Shown one piece after another: positions 52,973 through 62,528 of a stretch of 64,000 nt of DNA. How positions within the stretch are numbered: position 1 is the stretch's first letter; each line of letters begins with the position of its first letter. Location of the stretch: positions 1 to 64,000 of the forward strand of contig NZ_JAANIH010000028.1 of NCBI RefSeq assembly GCF_014529705.1, written 5' to 3'. The position numbers and the translations under genes were made by a program. The stretch is from Bradyrhizobium campsiandrae. Its GTDB lineage: Bacteria; Pseudomonadota; Alphaproteobacteria; Rhizobiales; Xanthobacteraceae. A model generated the notes under the pieces. It had not been told where the DNA came from, made no database searches, and saw nothing but the letters and a program-made list of their open reading frames with translations.

Positions 52973-54169
52973 TCATGCCGACGCCATATCGGCGGCTCTG
53001 CTGCGGCAGATCGCGAGCGACAGAACAGCACCCATGGCCAAAGCGAGAGCTGCGGCTGTCCAGCCGACGGCCGTCCACCCCCACTCCGTTCTCATGAGTC
53101 CTCCCGCCAAGAGCGATCCCGACGCTGTGGTAGCGAATACGAGAAGGTCATTTAGTCCCTGAACCCGTGGGCGCTCGATCGGATCGCAGCAGCCCGCGAC
53201 CATGCTGGTTGCTCCGACGAAGCCTAGGTTCCAGCCAACGCCGACCAGGATGAGGCAAGTCCAGAACCCCAAGAGGCCGGTATCGCAGAGCGCCACAATC
53301 CCACTGAGGACAATCAACAACAGGCCGGTCAATGTGACCCGTGCCTCACCGAAGCGCGCGATCAAAGACCCCGTGACGAGGCTGGGTCCGAACATCGACA
53401 ACACGTGCCATTGAATGCCCAGGGCGGCTTCGCCGATTGTATGACCGCAACCTGTCATCGCGATGGGAGCGGCCGTCATCAGAAAGCCCATCGTGCCGTA
53501 GGAGACCATGCCGGTGACTGCGGCGAGAAGAAATTTCGGCGTGCGCGCGATCTCGACGAGCGACCGTCCTCCGGGTCCGGTCTTCGTGGTCGCCGGCGGG
53601 ACTTGCAATGGCAGCAGGACAATGAATGAGACTAATGCAAAGAGCGACTGCGTCAGAAAGCTGCCCGCGAACGTGAAGCCCGGCAGAGCATCCCTGGTCC
53701 AAATCACAGCTTGCGGTCCGATGATCGCTGCGACGAAACCGCCCATCATAACGAGAGAGATCGCCTTGGCGCGCCGGGCGGCCGGAACGGAATCAACTGC
53801 CGCAAACCGATAGGTCTGCACGCAAGCTCCGTTCAGCCCGGCCAGTACGGTCCCGATGCAAAAGACCGCGAACGATCCCGTGATGATTCCGTACGCTGCT
53901 GTCAGGCCGGCGAGGAGCGCGAGGATCGCTCCGCCAAGATAGACGGACCTGCGCCCGAACAAGCCGATTCCAAGCGACACGGGTATCGTGGCGAGCGCGA
54001 GGCCAACTGTGTAGAGGCTAACCGGAAGCGTCGTGAGTGCCTTGTACGGCGCAAGTATCTGACCGACGAGACCGCCCAAGGAAATTACGATAGGAGGTCC
54101 GGCCGCGCCGAAAGCCTGCGCGCTGGTCAGCGCGAGCACATTGCGGTGGAAAATAAGCGGCCTTGTCAT
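52973..54169 (-). CDS. MFS transporter
   Basis: Major facilitator of 398 aa with about 12 membrane helices. Loop motifs GIGLFGRRSVYLGGA and LIARFGEARVTL are visible, and AGLNGACVQTYRFAAVDSVPAARRAKAI lies between helices 4 and 5. It resembles drug or metabolite exporters rather than MHS symporters. The start at 54169 is chosen over 54187. It lies between the LLM monooxygenase and the reductase fusion in the same cluster, so it probably moves the pathway substrate or a by-product. Confidence 0.9.
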   Translation of the reverse strand: MTRPLIFHRNVLALTSAQAFGAAGPPIVISLGGLVGQILAPYKALTTLPVSLYTVGLALATIPVSLGIGLFGRRSVYLGGAILALLAGLTAAYGIITGSFAVFCIGTVLAGLNGACVQTYRFAAVDSVPAARRAKAISLVMMGGFVAAIIGPQAVIWTRDALPGFTFAGSFLTQSLFALVSFIVLLPLQVPPATTKTGPGGRSLVEIARTPKFLLAAVTGMVSYGTMGFLMTAAPIAMTGCGHTIGEAALGIQWHVLSMFGPSLVTGSLIARFGEARVTLTGLLLIVLSGIVALCDTGLLGFWTCLILVGVGWNLGFVGATSMVAGCCDPIERPRVQGLNDLLVFATTASGSLLAGGLMRTEWGWTAVGWTAAALALAMGAVLSLAICRSRAADMASA

Positions 54170-54198
54170 CGGATGTCCCCAGACCAACTTCGCTCGGC

Positions 54199-55491
54199 CT
54201 AGAATGCCATCACGTTGTCCCTCAGGTGCTCATGGCTATACTCTTTTCGCGTCAGGCCGCGCTTCTGCAACACGGGAACAAGCTCGTCGGTTACGCTATT
54301 GACATAGCGCGGCGTGACAGGCCCGGTAACGAGGAAGCCGTCCCCGCCGATTTCCTCCATGGCCTCCTTCATCATCGAGGCGATCTCGTCCGGCGTTCCG
54401 ATCAGCTCCCAGCCAGGAGGACGCATTCCGATATCTCGCAGGGTCGCCTTTGGCCCTGCATCCTTGAACATGCGTAACATTGATTGCATGCCGTTCGTCT
54501 TGATCTCCGGAAGCGGTGTATCGAGATCGAATTTCGAGAAGTCGATGCCGGACAAGAACGAGAGGGAAGCAAGGTGCGCCTCGAATCGGCGCTGCCTCAT
54601 CTTAGGCAAATTTTCCTTGATCTCTTCGACGCCCTTCTTGTCGCGCGCGACAAATACGCCGGCGATGAACATCGTCTTAATCTTGTCCGGGTCTCGACCA
54701 TAGGCCTCCGCGTGCGATCGGACCTCCGCGCGATATTCCTTCATCTCCGCGATCGAATCGCCGCCGGCGAGTACAACCTCGGCGTTGCGCCCACTGAACT
54801 TACGGCCGCGCGGCGAGCCACCCGGAGCGACATACAGGGGTTTGGTCTGAGGAGAGCGCGGCACGTTCAGCGGACCGCGCGACTTGTAGTATTTTCCCTG
54901 GAAGTTGATCGCCTTGACCTTCGACGGATCGACGAACGTCTGGCTCTCTAGGTCCATGCGCACGGCATCGGCATCCCAGGCTTCCCAGAGTTGCGCTGCG
55001 AGATCGATGTACTCGTCCGCCATGTCATAGCGCTGGTCGTGCTCGAACTGCTTGTCGTATCCGAAGTTCTGCGCAGCCGCATCGCTGGTGGCGGTCACGA
55101 TGTTCCAGCCGATACGTCCCTTCGAATAGTGATCGAGAGTTGCCATCTGCCGCGCCAAAATCCAGGGCGGATAGAAGGTCGTCGTTAAGGTCAACGCGAC
55201 GCCTAGGCGTTTGGTCACCGAAAGGATGTAAGGCGTCAGGACCGCCGGATCCAGCTTCGGCGTCATCGTCGCGTTTTTCAGGTAGAAATCCATCGATCCC
55301 TTGTAGGCAGAAGGGACGGCGCTGGTGTCCTCCAGAATCATGAAATCGAAACAGGCCCGCTCGAGGGCTCGTGCCGCATCTTGATAAATGTCCGGCTGCG
55401 TCCAGTCGTAGCTTGGGGCGTAATTGGGCGTATTCCAACCTTGGACCGTAATGCCGGGGCCCAAAAACCAACCCAGATGAAACATGCTCAT
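54199..55491 (-). CDS. LLM-class FMN-dependent monooxygenase (NtaA/SnaA/DszA group)
   Basis: Luciferase-like monooxygenase of 430 aa. FDFMILEDTSAVPSAYKGSMDFYLK and GRIGWNIVTATSDAAAQNFG match the NtaA/SnaA/DszA (nitrilotriacetate, pristinamycin, dibenzothiophene sulfone) group. These enzymes use FMNH2 and O2 to oxidise C-N or C-S bonds and need a separate flavin reductase, here probably the fusion protein two genes downstream. AGGAG precedes the ATG at 55491. Substrate unknown. Confidence 0.93.
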   Translation of the reverse strand: MSMFHLGWFLGPGITVQGWNTPNYAPSYDWTQPDIYQDAARALERACFDFMILEDTSAVPSAYKGSMDFYLKNATMTPKLDPAVLTPYILSVTKRLGVALTLTTTFYPPWILARQMATLDHYSKGRIGWNIVTATSDAAAQNFGYDKQFEHDQRYDMADEYIDLAAQLWEAWDADAVRMDLESQTFVDPSKVKAINFQGKYYKSRGPLNVPRSPQTKPLYVAPGGSPRGRKFSGRNAEVVLAGGDSIAEMKEYRAEVRSHAEAYGRDPDKIKTMFIAGVFVARDKKGVEEIKENLPKMRQRRFEAHLASLSFLSGIDFSKFDLDTPLPEIKTNGMQSMLRMFKDAGPKATLRDIGMRPPGWELIGTPDEIASMMKEAMEEIGGDGFLVTGPVTPRYVNSVTDELVPVLQKRGLTRKEYSHEHLRDNVMAF

Positions 55492-55678
55492 GACGACTCC
55501 TGCGTTCCGAATCCAGCGGAATAATTCTTCGAAAGCAGGAAACCACGAACGCCGCACCGCTGATAATTCAATCTCCCGAAACCGCCGATAACAATTGCCG
55601 TACCCGATATGATCGGCTCGGAGGGCGAGACTCTGCCCTTACCCGGCACTTACCGCTCACGTTGAGCTCTTTCTCGCA

Positions 55679-57613
55679 TCAGGCCATGAGCTTTAAGGAT
55701 GCAACGTGATCGTCCGCGTTGTTCGGCTCAAGGGCGATGCGTTCGCCTGCCGACGAGAACGCGCTTCGCAGTTCCTCGATAAACTCCTGAGCAGCTGGAT
55801 CCAGGATGTCGTTTCGCATCCTGACCAGACAAATGCTGCGCAGAACGCGGGGCGCGTGGATGGTGTGAATGGAAAGGCGCCTGCGATCGGTGCTCTTGTG
55901 GATGGCTCCGGTCGGCAGAATGGTCGCATACCGTCCAATCTTCACGAGACTTAGCGCCGCGGCCATGGAATCGACCTCGATCCTCGGATTAAGCTCCAAG
56001 CCCGCCTTTTGCAGCGGTTGGGCGATGATCGAGCGCAGGCCGTGCCGATTTGATGGGAGCACCAGTGGCAATCTGGACGCGGTCTCAAGCGTAACAGGCC
56101 CCGGCGGCAGGAGCTGCGTCGATCTTTCAACGACGACCGCCATCTCGTCCTCCGCAATCAGATCAAAGCACATTTCCGGGCTTTCGACTACGCGATCCGT
56201 CAGGGCGAAGTCGATGCGTCCAGACAAAAGCCATTGCAGCAGCTTCGCGGAGTAGGCCTCGAGCACCCGGACAATCGTCTCGGGATAGCGCTCGGACCAC
56301 CGATTAAGCGCGTTCGCGAAGTATTCGGCCGTCTCGCTTTCGGCATCGAGCGCAGGAATGAGGCCAAGCCGGAGCCGCCGCAGTCGCCCGCCGACCGCGC
56401 CGGCCCGCAGCGTTCGAACAGCACCTTCGAACTCAGCCATCAGCGGCGCAAGCAGGCTGTAGAGAAAGTCAGCGCTCGAGTTCGGCTCGAGGCCGCGATG
56501 GGAGCGCTCGAACAGTTGCGCTTCCAATAACTCCTCAAGGCCGTGCAATTGCACAGTCAGTGCCGGCTGCACGATGCACAGGCGCTGCGAAGCTCGCCGC
56601 ATATTTCCTTCCTCGTACAGCGCCAGGAACGAGCGACATAGTTTCAGCGAAATTCGCTCCGGCTCGGTATCATTCGCTGGCGCCAACCCCTTGGTCGCCA
56701 TGGCTGAAGCGAGCGACAGTTTGTACTGCTCGCAGAGCTCCGGACCGAAAACGGCGCTGTATTCGCCGGATATGGTGATGGTTGGATCGAAATCGCTCTT
56801 CTCAAGCAGAGCGCATTCGAATTGGTCGCTCACGAGGTTTGGATTCAGCTGCGCGGCTGGAATGAGGAGGCTGAAGTTTCTGCTGCTACTGCCATTGGCC
56901 AAGATCTCCTGCAAGTCCTGGCTCAGGCAGTTGATGCGCGCCTGGGTCTTTTCCGCGATGGCAAGGAGGAGCGCGAGTTGATTTTCGGGCAGTTCGGGCA
57001 CCGAAAAGGTGTTGTTCACCAGTTCGGACAAGGCCATGTCCTTGGTGGACCACCCCTTGTTCGGTCCCGCGCGCACCACGACCCAACGATCCGCGATTAC
57101 GTGCACATCTGCGGATTTTGGGCCGCCGGATCGCTTGTCCCCGAAATTGACGACCAGAGCACTCCTGTCGGTTGGCTCAGATCTGCCGTACCTCGGAGTG
57201 ACCCAGTACGGGCTGACGCGCCTCATCGCGGATCTCGCGACCCCGATAAACGCTCGGTCAAACATTCCACCGGCGCATTCTTGTGGCAGGGCCACCTCGA
57301 TACGCCTGGGGACGGCCTCTTCTCTGCTGCGGAAATAGGCGAGGCAATGCGCAGCGTGTTCCATGAAGGGAAGCAGCAGCCTGTAAGCTTCGCGTCCGAC
57401 CGGCGTAACGGCCAAGCCACCTTGAAGGCGGATAACGAGGCGCTGGCCCAATTCATCGCTCAGCGACTTGACATGCGCGCTCAGGGACGAGCGCCCTAAT
57501 CCAAGACGTTTCAGGGCCGGTACAACGCTTCCCTCCTCTACCAACGCCAAGAACGTCTCGATCTGGCTCAGATTGATGCCGGAGGTGCGGTCGCGAAGGT
57601 CTGCAACAGGCAT
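55679..57613 (-). CDS. tandem LysR-LysR fusion transcriptional regulator
   Basis: A 644-aa protein comprising two LysR units in series, about twice the normal length. Unit 1 has helix-turn-helix VVPALKRLGLGRSSLSAHVKSL (about 30-51) and a poorly conserved effector domain to about residue 310. Unit 2 has MRRASQRLCIVQPALTVQLHGL (about 345-366) and a normal periplasmic-binding-protein-like effector domain (RRLRLGLIPALDAE to the end). There is no stop or frameshift between them. It lies 51 bp downstream of the ABC ATPase gene and upstream of the LLM monooxygenase, on the same strand. Confidence 0.9.
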   Translation of the reverse strand: MPVADLRDRTSGINLSQIETFLALVEEGSVVPALKRLGLGRSSLSAHVKSLSDELGQRLVIRLQGGLAVTPVGREAYRLLLPFMEHAAHCLAYFRSREEAVPRRIEVALPQECAGGMFDRAFIGVARSAMRRVSPYWVTPRYGRSEPTDRSALVVNFGDKRSGGPKSADVHVIADRWVVVRAGPNKGWSTKDMALSELVNNTFSVPELPENQLALLLAIAEKTQARINCLSQDLQEILANGSSSRNFSLLIPAAQLNPNLVSDQFECALLEKSDFDPTITISGEYSAVFGPELCEQYKLSLASAMATKGLAPANDTEPERISLKLCRSFLALYEEGNMRRASQRLCIVQPALTVQLHGLEELLEAQLFERSHRGLEPNSSADFLYSLLAPLMAEFEGAVRTLRAGAVGGRLRRLRLGLIPALDAESETAEYFANALNRWSERYPETIVRVLEAYSAKLLQWLLSGRIDFALTDRVVESPEMCFDLIAEDEMAVVVERSTQLLPPGPVTLETASRLPLVLPSNRHGLRSIIAQPLQKAGLELNPRIEVDSMAAALSLVKIGRYATILPTGAIHKSTDRRRLSIHTIHAPRVLRSICLVRMRNDILDPAAQEFIEELRSAFSSAGERIALEPNNADDHVASLKLMA

Positions 57614-57664
57614 ACGGGTGTCCTCGCCGGAATCCCGTAAAGCGCAGCAAAATGCATGCCAGCA

Positions 57665-58663
57665 TTAACCTTCGGTGGATGCATGCTGCTCTGAAATGCC
57701 CAGATGGCATGCCACCAACCTGCGCGGTGTTCCGACTGATCTCAATTTGGGCTCTTCCACCTTGCAGCGATCAAAGGCTTTCGGACATCGCGTATGAAAG
57801 CGGCAACCCATCGGCGGGTTGATTGGGCTAGGGACGTCGCCCGCAAGTACGATGCGCCTGGAAGTTTCTCCTCTTGTCTTGGGCACTGCTGAGATCAGGG
57901 CGCGGGTATAGGGATGCATCGGACGGTCGAGGACCAAGTCACGGTCGCCAATTTCGACCACCACGCCCAGATACATCACCGCGATACGATGCGTCAGATA
58001 ACCGACAATGGCTAAGTCGTGGCTTATGAAGAGCAGTGACAGCCCGAGGCGGTCCTGAAGGCTCGCCAGCAGATTGACGATCTGCGCCTTAACGGAGACG
58101 TCGAGCGCCGATACGGCCTCGTCGCAAACGATCAGACTCGGCTCCGGCGCCAGCGCGCGCGCAATGCATATTCTCTGACGCTGGCCGCCGGAGAACTCAT
58201 GAGCGAAGCGAGTTGATGCCTCGCGCGGAAGACCAACCATCTCGAGGAGCTCGCCGACCCGGGCGTCGACAGCCTTGCGCCCCTCGACGATCCCGAAATT
58301 GATAAGTGGCTCGGCTAAAATGTCGCCGATTCGCATCCGCGGACTGAGGCTGGCCATGGGGTCCTGGAAGATGACTTGGAAGTGTCGCCTGATCCTCCTC
58401 AGCTGCGGCTTAGCTAGGCCGTCGACCCGCCAGCCATCGAACCAAACGGCTCCTGCGCTTGGAGGCGTCAGGCCCAGGACCGTTCTGCCCAAGGTGGATT
58501 TCCCGCACCCGCTCTCGCCTACGATCGAGAGAGTCTCCCCCCGCGCAACTGTGAACGAAACGTCGTCGACAGCCTTCACGACCTCTCGGGGTCCGAAGCC
58601 CGTGCGAGGGCGCGGGAAGTGCTTCTTGAGCGAAATGACTTCGAGAAGAGCAGATTCACTCAT
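57665..58663 (-). CDS. oligopeptide-type ABC transporter ATP-binding protein (DppF-like)
   Basis: ATPase of 332 aa with Walker A GESGCGKST, signature FSGGQRQR and a Walker B that reads LIVCDEAVSALD. The C-terminal CxxRCPKAFDRC-type region (CRFHTRCPKAFDRC) is typical of oligopeptide ATPases. The ATG at 58663 overlaps the stop of the DppD-like gene by 4 nt; the frame runs back to 58858 but inside that gene. Last of four coupled transporter genes. Confidence 0.93.
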   Translation of the reverse strand: MSESALLEVISLKKHFPRPRTGFGPREVVKAVDDVSFTVARGETLSIVGESGCGKSTLGRTVLGLTPPSAGAVWFDGWRVDGLAKPQLRRIRRHFQVIFQDPMASLSPRMRIGDILAEPLINFGIVEGRKAVDARVGELLEMVGLPREASTRFAHEFSGGQRQRICIARALAPEPSLIVCDEAVSALDVSVKAQIVNLLASLQDRLGLSLLFISHDLAIVGYLTHRIAVMYLGVVVEIGDRDLVLDRPMHPYTRALISAVPKTRGETSRRIVLAGDVPSPINPPMGCRFHTRCPKAFDRCKVEEPKLRSVGTPRRLVACHLGISEQHASTEG

Positions 58664-59643
58664 GCGACCGGCGTCCTGATCTTGTGATGGCACGCCACTC
58701 CATGTCTGGGAGAGACATTCTCCAGCCTGGGTTCGATCTCTAGGCAGATTGAGGACGTGAGACCGCATCTTGCTGCGAAGGAGCACCCGACGGCGACTCG
58801 ACTCGGCGACGGCACCTGTCCAGGGATTTCGGTCAGCGGCCCGCCACTTCTGCTGCAACCAAGACTCGGTATGGACCCCAAAAGACCGACCGTGTAGGGA
58901 TGCGCAGGTTGAGAAAAGATTTCCGCGATGGTCCCTTCCTCCACCTTCACCCCCGCGTACATGATTACGACGCGGTCGGCCAATTCGGCCACGACGCCCA
59001 GATCATGCGTGATAATCACGATCGACGACCCGGTCCGAGTTTTGAGGTCGCGCATCAAACCAAGAATTTGAGCCTGCACCGTGACATCGAGGGCCGTCGT
59101 TGGCTCGTCCGCAATCAGAATCTCGGGATCGCACGCCATCGCCATGGCAATCATGACGCGTTGGCGCATCCCTCCAGACAGTTGATGCGGATACTCGCGC
59201 ATCCGTCGCTGTGGATCGGCAATGCCGATCTGGACTAACAAATCCAGAGCCCGGCGTCTGGCTTCGGCGCGGGATTTGTCATGATGGAGCAAGACCGCCT
59301 CGGCGATCTGGTCGCCGATCGGCATGAGCGGGTTGAGCGAACTCATCGGCTCCTGAAAGATCATGCCGATTTCGTTGCCGCGCACGGTCCGCATTCGGGC
59401 TTCGGGTAGCGTCAGAAGCTCGGTTCCCTTAAACTTTATACTTCCGGAGATCTTCGTCTTGTCGGGATCGTGCAACCTCATGAGGGATAAAGCTGTTACG
59501 CTCTTGCCCGAGCCCGATTCCCCCACAATCGCCACCGTTTCCGCCGCTCCGACGGAGAATGACACGCCGCGGACGACGCGAAGGCTCCCAACAGATGTGT
59601 CAAAGGAAACATCGAGGTCGTGAACTTCTAGGACGGGGTTCAC
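58660..59643 (-). CDS. oligopeptide-type ABC transporter ATP-binding protein (DppD-like)
   Basis: ATPase of 327 aa with Walker A GESGSGKS, signature LSGGMRQR and Walker B ILIADEPTTALD. The C-terminal oligopeptide region GCSFAARCGLTSSIC has the Cys pattern of the family. It overlaps both neighbours by 4 nt, giving strict translational coupling with the permease and second ATPase genes. Confidence 0.94.
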   Translation of the reverse strand: MNPVLEVHDLDVSFDTSVGSLRVVRGVSFSVGAAETVAIVGESGSGKSVTALSLMRLHDPDKTKISGSIKFKGTELLTLPEARMRTVRGNEIGMIFQEPMSSLNPLMPIGDQIAEAVLLHHDKSRAEARRRALDLLVQIGIADPQRRMREYPHQLSGGMRQRVMIAMAMACDPEILIADEPTTALDVTVQAQILGLMRDLKTRTGSSIVIITHDLGVVAELADRVVIMYAGVKVEEGTIAEIFSQPAHPYTVGLLGSIPSLGCSRSGGPLTEIPGQVPSPSRVAVGCSFAARCGLTSSICLEIEPRLENVSPRHGVACHHKIRTPVA

Positions 59644-60551
59644 GGCCGCTCTGCCATTCTGGGATCGAGGGCGTCTCTCAGTCCGTCGCCCAAAAGGTTC
59701 ACCCCTAAGACAGTCACGCCGAGAAATACCGCCGGAATGAACACGAGGTGCGGCTTCACCTGCCAGAGCGTTTTCCCGTCAGCCATGATGTTGCCCCAAG
59801 ACGGAATCGTGGGCGGCGTACCAGCACCAATGAACGAAAGGCTCGCCTCGATGATGATCGCCGCCGACGCCACGAAGGTGGCCTGAACCGTCAGCGGCGA
59901 TACGACCGCTGGCAGCAGATGTCGGATGACGATTTTAGGGGTTGTCGAGCCGGCGGCTACGGCCGCCTCGACAAAAGGCAACTCTCGCAGCGCAAGCATG
60001 ACCCCGCGTATCACTCGCGCGACCCGAGGAATCTCGACGATCGTAATCGCGACAATGACGGTGCCGACCGAACCTCGCGTCGCGGCCATGAGGGCGATAG
60101 CCAGAAGCATCGCGGGAATTGACATGAAGCCATCCATGATCCGCATCACGACCGAGTCAGCCCACTTTCCGGACGCCGAGACCATTCCGATAATCGTGCC
60201 GCCGATGCACGACAAAAATGCGCATGATATGCTGACGCCTATAGAGATCCTCGCGCCATATACAACGCGCGAATAGAGATCGCGGCCCAACGCGTCGGTG
60301 CCGAACCAGAACTCCGCCGACGGGGGCCGCAGCCGTTTGGTCACGGATACCGCACGCGGGTCGACGGCTCCCAGCATCGGCGCAAAGGCTGCTATCGCAG
60401 TGACCACGAGTAAGATCAGGACACCCGCAACGATTTGCGGGTGTCGTTTAAGGACGCGCCAACCCTTCCAATCTAAAATACTCGGCCGAGACGGCCGTTC
60501 GACCGTTCGTAGACGTTCAACGATGTCGGAAGGAGATGCGTGACTGTTCAA
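59640..60551 (-). CDS. oligopeptide-type ABC transporter permease (DppC-like)
   Basis: Permease of 303 aa with about six helices. The N-terminal OppC motif FWFGTDALGRDLYSRVVYGARISI and the EAA loop FVEAAVAAGSTTPKIVIRHLLPAV are clear. It overlaps the DppB-like and DppD-like genes by 4 nt each. Together these four genes and the binding protein at 49405 form a complete importer for a peptide-like or metal-chelate ligand. Confidence 0.94.
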   Translation of the reverse strand: MNSHASPSDIVERLRTVERPSRPSILDWKGWRVLKRHPQIVAGVLILLVVTAIAAFAPMLGAVDPRAVSVTKRLRPPSAEFWFGTDALGRDLYSRVVYGARISIGVSISCAFLSCIGGTIIGMVSASGKWADSVVMRIMDGFMSIPAMLLAIALMAATRGSVGTVIVAITIVEIPRVARVIRGVMLALRELPFVEAAVAAGSTTPKIVIRHLLPAVVSPLTVQATFVASAAIIIEASLSFIGAGTPPTIPSWGNIMADGKTLWQVKPHLVFIPAVFLGVTVLGVNLLGDGLRDALDPRMAERP

Positions 60552-61489
60552 TATCGGATCCTCGGATCCAGAACCGTGTACGCCAAGTCGGTGATGAGGT
60601 TAATAAGAACGTAACTGGCACTGAAGAGCAAGACGACGCCTTGTATTACCGGATAATCGCGATGCAGGATTGCATCAAGCGTCAGGCGTCCGATACCAGG
60701 AATGGAGAAAACACTCTCTGTAATGACGGAGCCTCCCATTAGCGTCGCGATACCGATGCTGACGATCGTGACGATCGGCACGGACGCGTTCCTCAAGGCA
60801 TGCTTGTAGAGGATTACGCGAGGCCCGGCCCCTTTCGCGACAGCTGTTCTCACATAGTCCTGTGTCAACGTGTCAAGCATCGACGCTCGCGTTGTTCTCG
60901 CCAGAATAGCGGCATAGGATAGACCGAGCGTCAGCGAAGGAAGGAGGAGATGCGAGATGTAGGGAGCGAAACCATCAGCTAATGGAACGTAACCTTGCGC
61001 CGGCAGCCAGCCGAGCGTGGTCGAGAACGAGAAGGCGAGGAGATACCCAACCACGAATACCGGTAGCGAAAATGCAAGCACCGTTAGCGACGTGATCACT
61101 CTGTCGATCGCACGTCCCCTGCGCCAAGCCGCGACCACTCCGACCGGAATGGCTATGGCGACGGACACGACGAGGCTCAATGTCAGCAGAGAGAAGGTTG
61201 GCCCTATGCGCTGACCGATCATGTGCACGACAGGCTGATTGGCGAAGATGGATGTGCCGAGATCTCCATTCATGACCTGCCAAATCCAGACGCCGAATCT
61301 GATGTAGAATGGCTGGTCGAGCCCCATCGATATACGGATCCGCTCGACCTCTTCTGGTGTCGCCTGATCCCCTGCGATCATCGCGGCAGGATCTCCGGGC
61401 GTGACGTAGAGCAGCCCAAACACAATAGAGGCCACGATAAACATGACCGGAGGCAGCATCAGCAGGCGGCGGACTATGTAGTAGAGCAT
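60548..61489 (-). CDS. oligopeptide-type ABC transporter permease (DppB-like)
   Basis: Permease of 313 aa with about six helices and the DppB-type EAA loop YVRTAVAKGAGPRVILYKHALRNA. ATG at 61489 follows GGGAG; the frame extends to 61510 without a better site. It is the first gene of the dppBCDF-like run and is preceded by a 480-bp gap that should hold the promoter. Confidence 0.94.
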   Translation of the reverse strand: MLYYIVRRLLMLPPVMFIVASIVFGLLYVTPGDPAAMIAGDQATPEEVERIRISMGLDQPFYIRFGVWIWQVMNGDLGTSIFANQPVVHMIGQRIGPTFSLLTLSLVVSVAIAIPVGVVAAWRRGRAIDRVITSLTVLAFSLPVFVVGYLLAFSFSTTLGWLPAQGYVPLADGFAPYISHLLLPSLTLGLSYAAILARTTRASMLDTLTQDYVRTAVAKGAGPRVILYKHALRNASVPIVTIVSIGIATLMGGSVITESVFSIPGIGRLTLDAILHRDYPVIQGVVLLFSASYVLINLITDLAYTVLDPRIRY

Positions 61490-61972
61490 GTCGTCTCCCG
61501 AGCCGCGCACGCCCGATGCGCCGTCCCGATTGGCTTAAGGAAGACTAGTCCGGCATCGCTCGAACAGCCAATAGTGGTTCACGTCTCCGGCGATAGATTC
61601 CACGGTAAGGTGGCTGCAAAGCGGAATGCTTGATCACAGTGCTCAATACCGTGCCAGTGAATGCTACGAAATTGTTCTTGGAGGCTGCCTTCATCCAGGT
61701 CATTGGCCCGTTCCTGATGCCGTCAACTCGACTCCGCATCTCTCGCCAATTGCCCCCATACTCACTGACCTCCACGTGCGCGAAACCTTAAAGACCAAAC
61801 CAGTTCCAAATTAACGCGCATTCCAAAGCGGACGCACCCGCGTAAGAGCAATCTGCATTCTCTGCTTCCTGGAGCGCGGTTTCATTGGATCGATTGGCAA
61901 GGCCATTTTCTCATGCCTCCCGAACCTGCGCCGCTTGCCGCCCTTGCGGAAGAGGCCATCGCCTGGTTGCAA
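61490..61972. other. intergenic region upstream of the ABC transporter operon
   Basis: About 480 bp between the fused tautomerase (61973) and the DppB-like gene (61489), both on the minus strand. It probably contains the promoter of the importer operon. Minus-strand frames such as that at 61545-61775 show no family features I recognise. No strong hairpin or repeat was seen. Confidence 0.4.
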
Positions 61973-62431
61973 TCAGGATGCCTTACCGCGGGGGATGCCA
62001 ATAGCTTCGAGGCGCGCCTTCTCGGCTTCGGGTAAAGCTGCAGACCATTCGGCTTCTTTTCCGTGTAGTGGGAGGACGCGACCGAACTCGACCATCTGGT
62101 TTGGCGGCAGTTCGGAAATGTATACCCAAACGGAACTCGGCTTCATCTCGGAGGCGAAGGCGATGTCGGAAGTGAGCCGCACCAGCAGCTTGTCCTTTAG
62201 CTCAGTTGGACGACCGTCGCGGATAGTCCCGTGGACGAAGATATGATCGCCGTCGAGAGGTGCGCCACCGAGAAAGTAGTTTCCCGACCTGACCTCGTTG
62301 AAGGTCACCTGCGCGAAGTAGAACGGAGCTCCTGTCGTCTCACCATGCGCTCGCGTCACAGCTTCAGCGATTCGGCTCTTCTGAGGTCCGCTTAGCCGTC
62401 CTTCCGTACAGGTCACAATGTAGGTGGGCAT
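61973..62431 (-). CDS. tautomerase superfamily protein, fused double 4-OT unit
   Basis: Protein of 152 aa with the cis-CaaD/MSAD-like double beta-alpha-beta structure. It begins MPTYIVTCTEGRLSGPQKSRIA, retaining Pro1, and the second unit starts near DHIFVHGTIRDGRP. A GAAAGGAAA site precedes the ATG at 62431. Members hydrate or tautomerise small unsaturated acids. It is the third Pro1 tautomerase in the window. Confidence 0.85.
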   Translation of the reverse strand: MPTYIVTCTEGRLSGPQKSRIAEAVTRAHGETTGAPFYFAQVTFNEVRSGNYFLGGAPLDGDHIFVHGTIRDGRPTELKDKLLVRLTSDIAFASEMKPSSVWVYISELPPNQMVEFGRVLPLHGKEAEWSAALPEAEKARLEAIGIPRGKAS

Positions 62432-62528
62432 CTCGTTTCCTTTCAAGTTTTTGAGACTTATCGTTCAAGTTAGAATTCTTTTGGCCCCCTCGAGGACTTC
62501 TACCACCGGTTATGCACGCCCACACACG

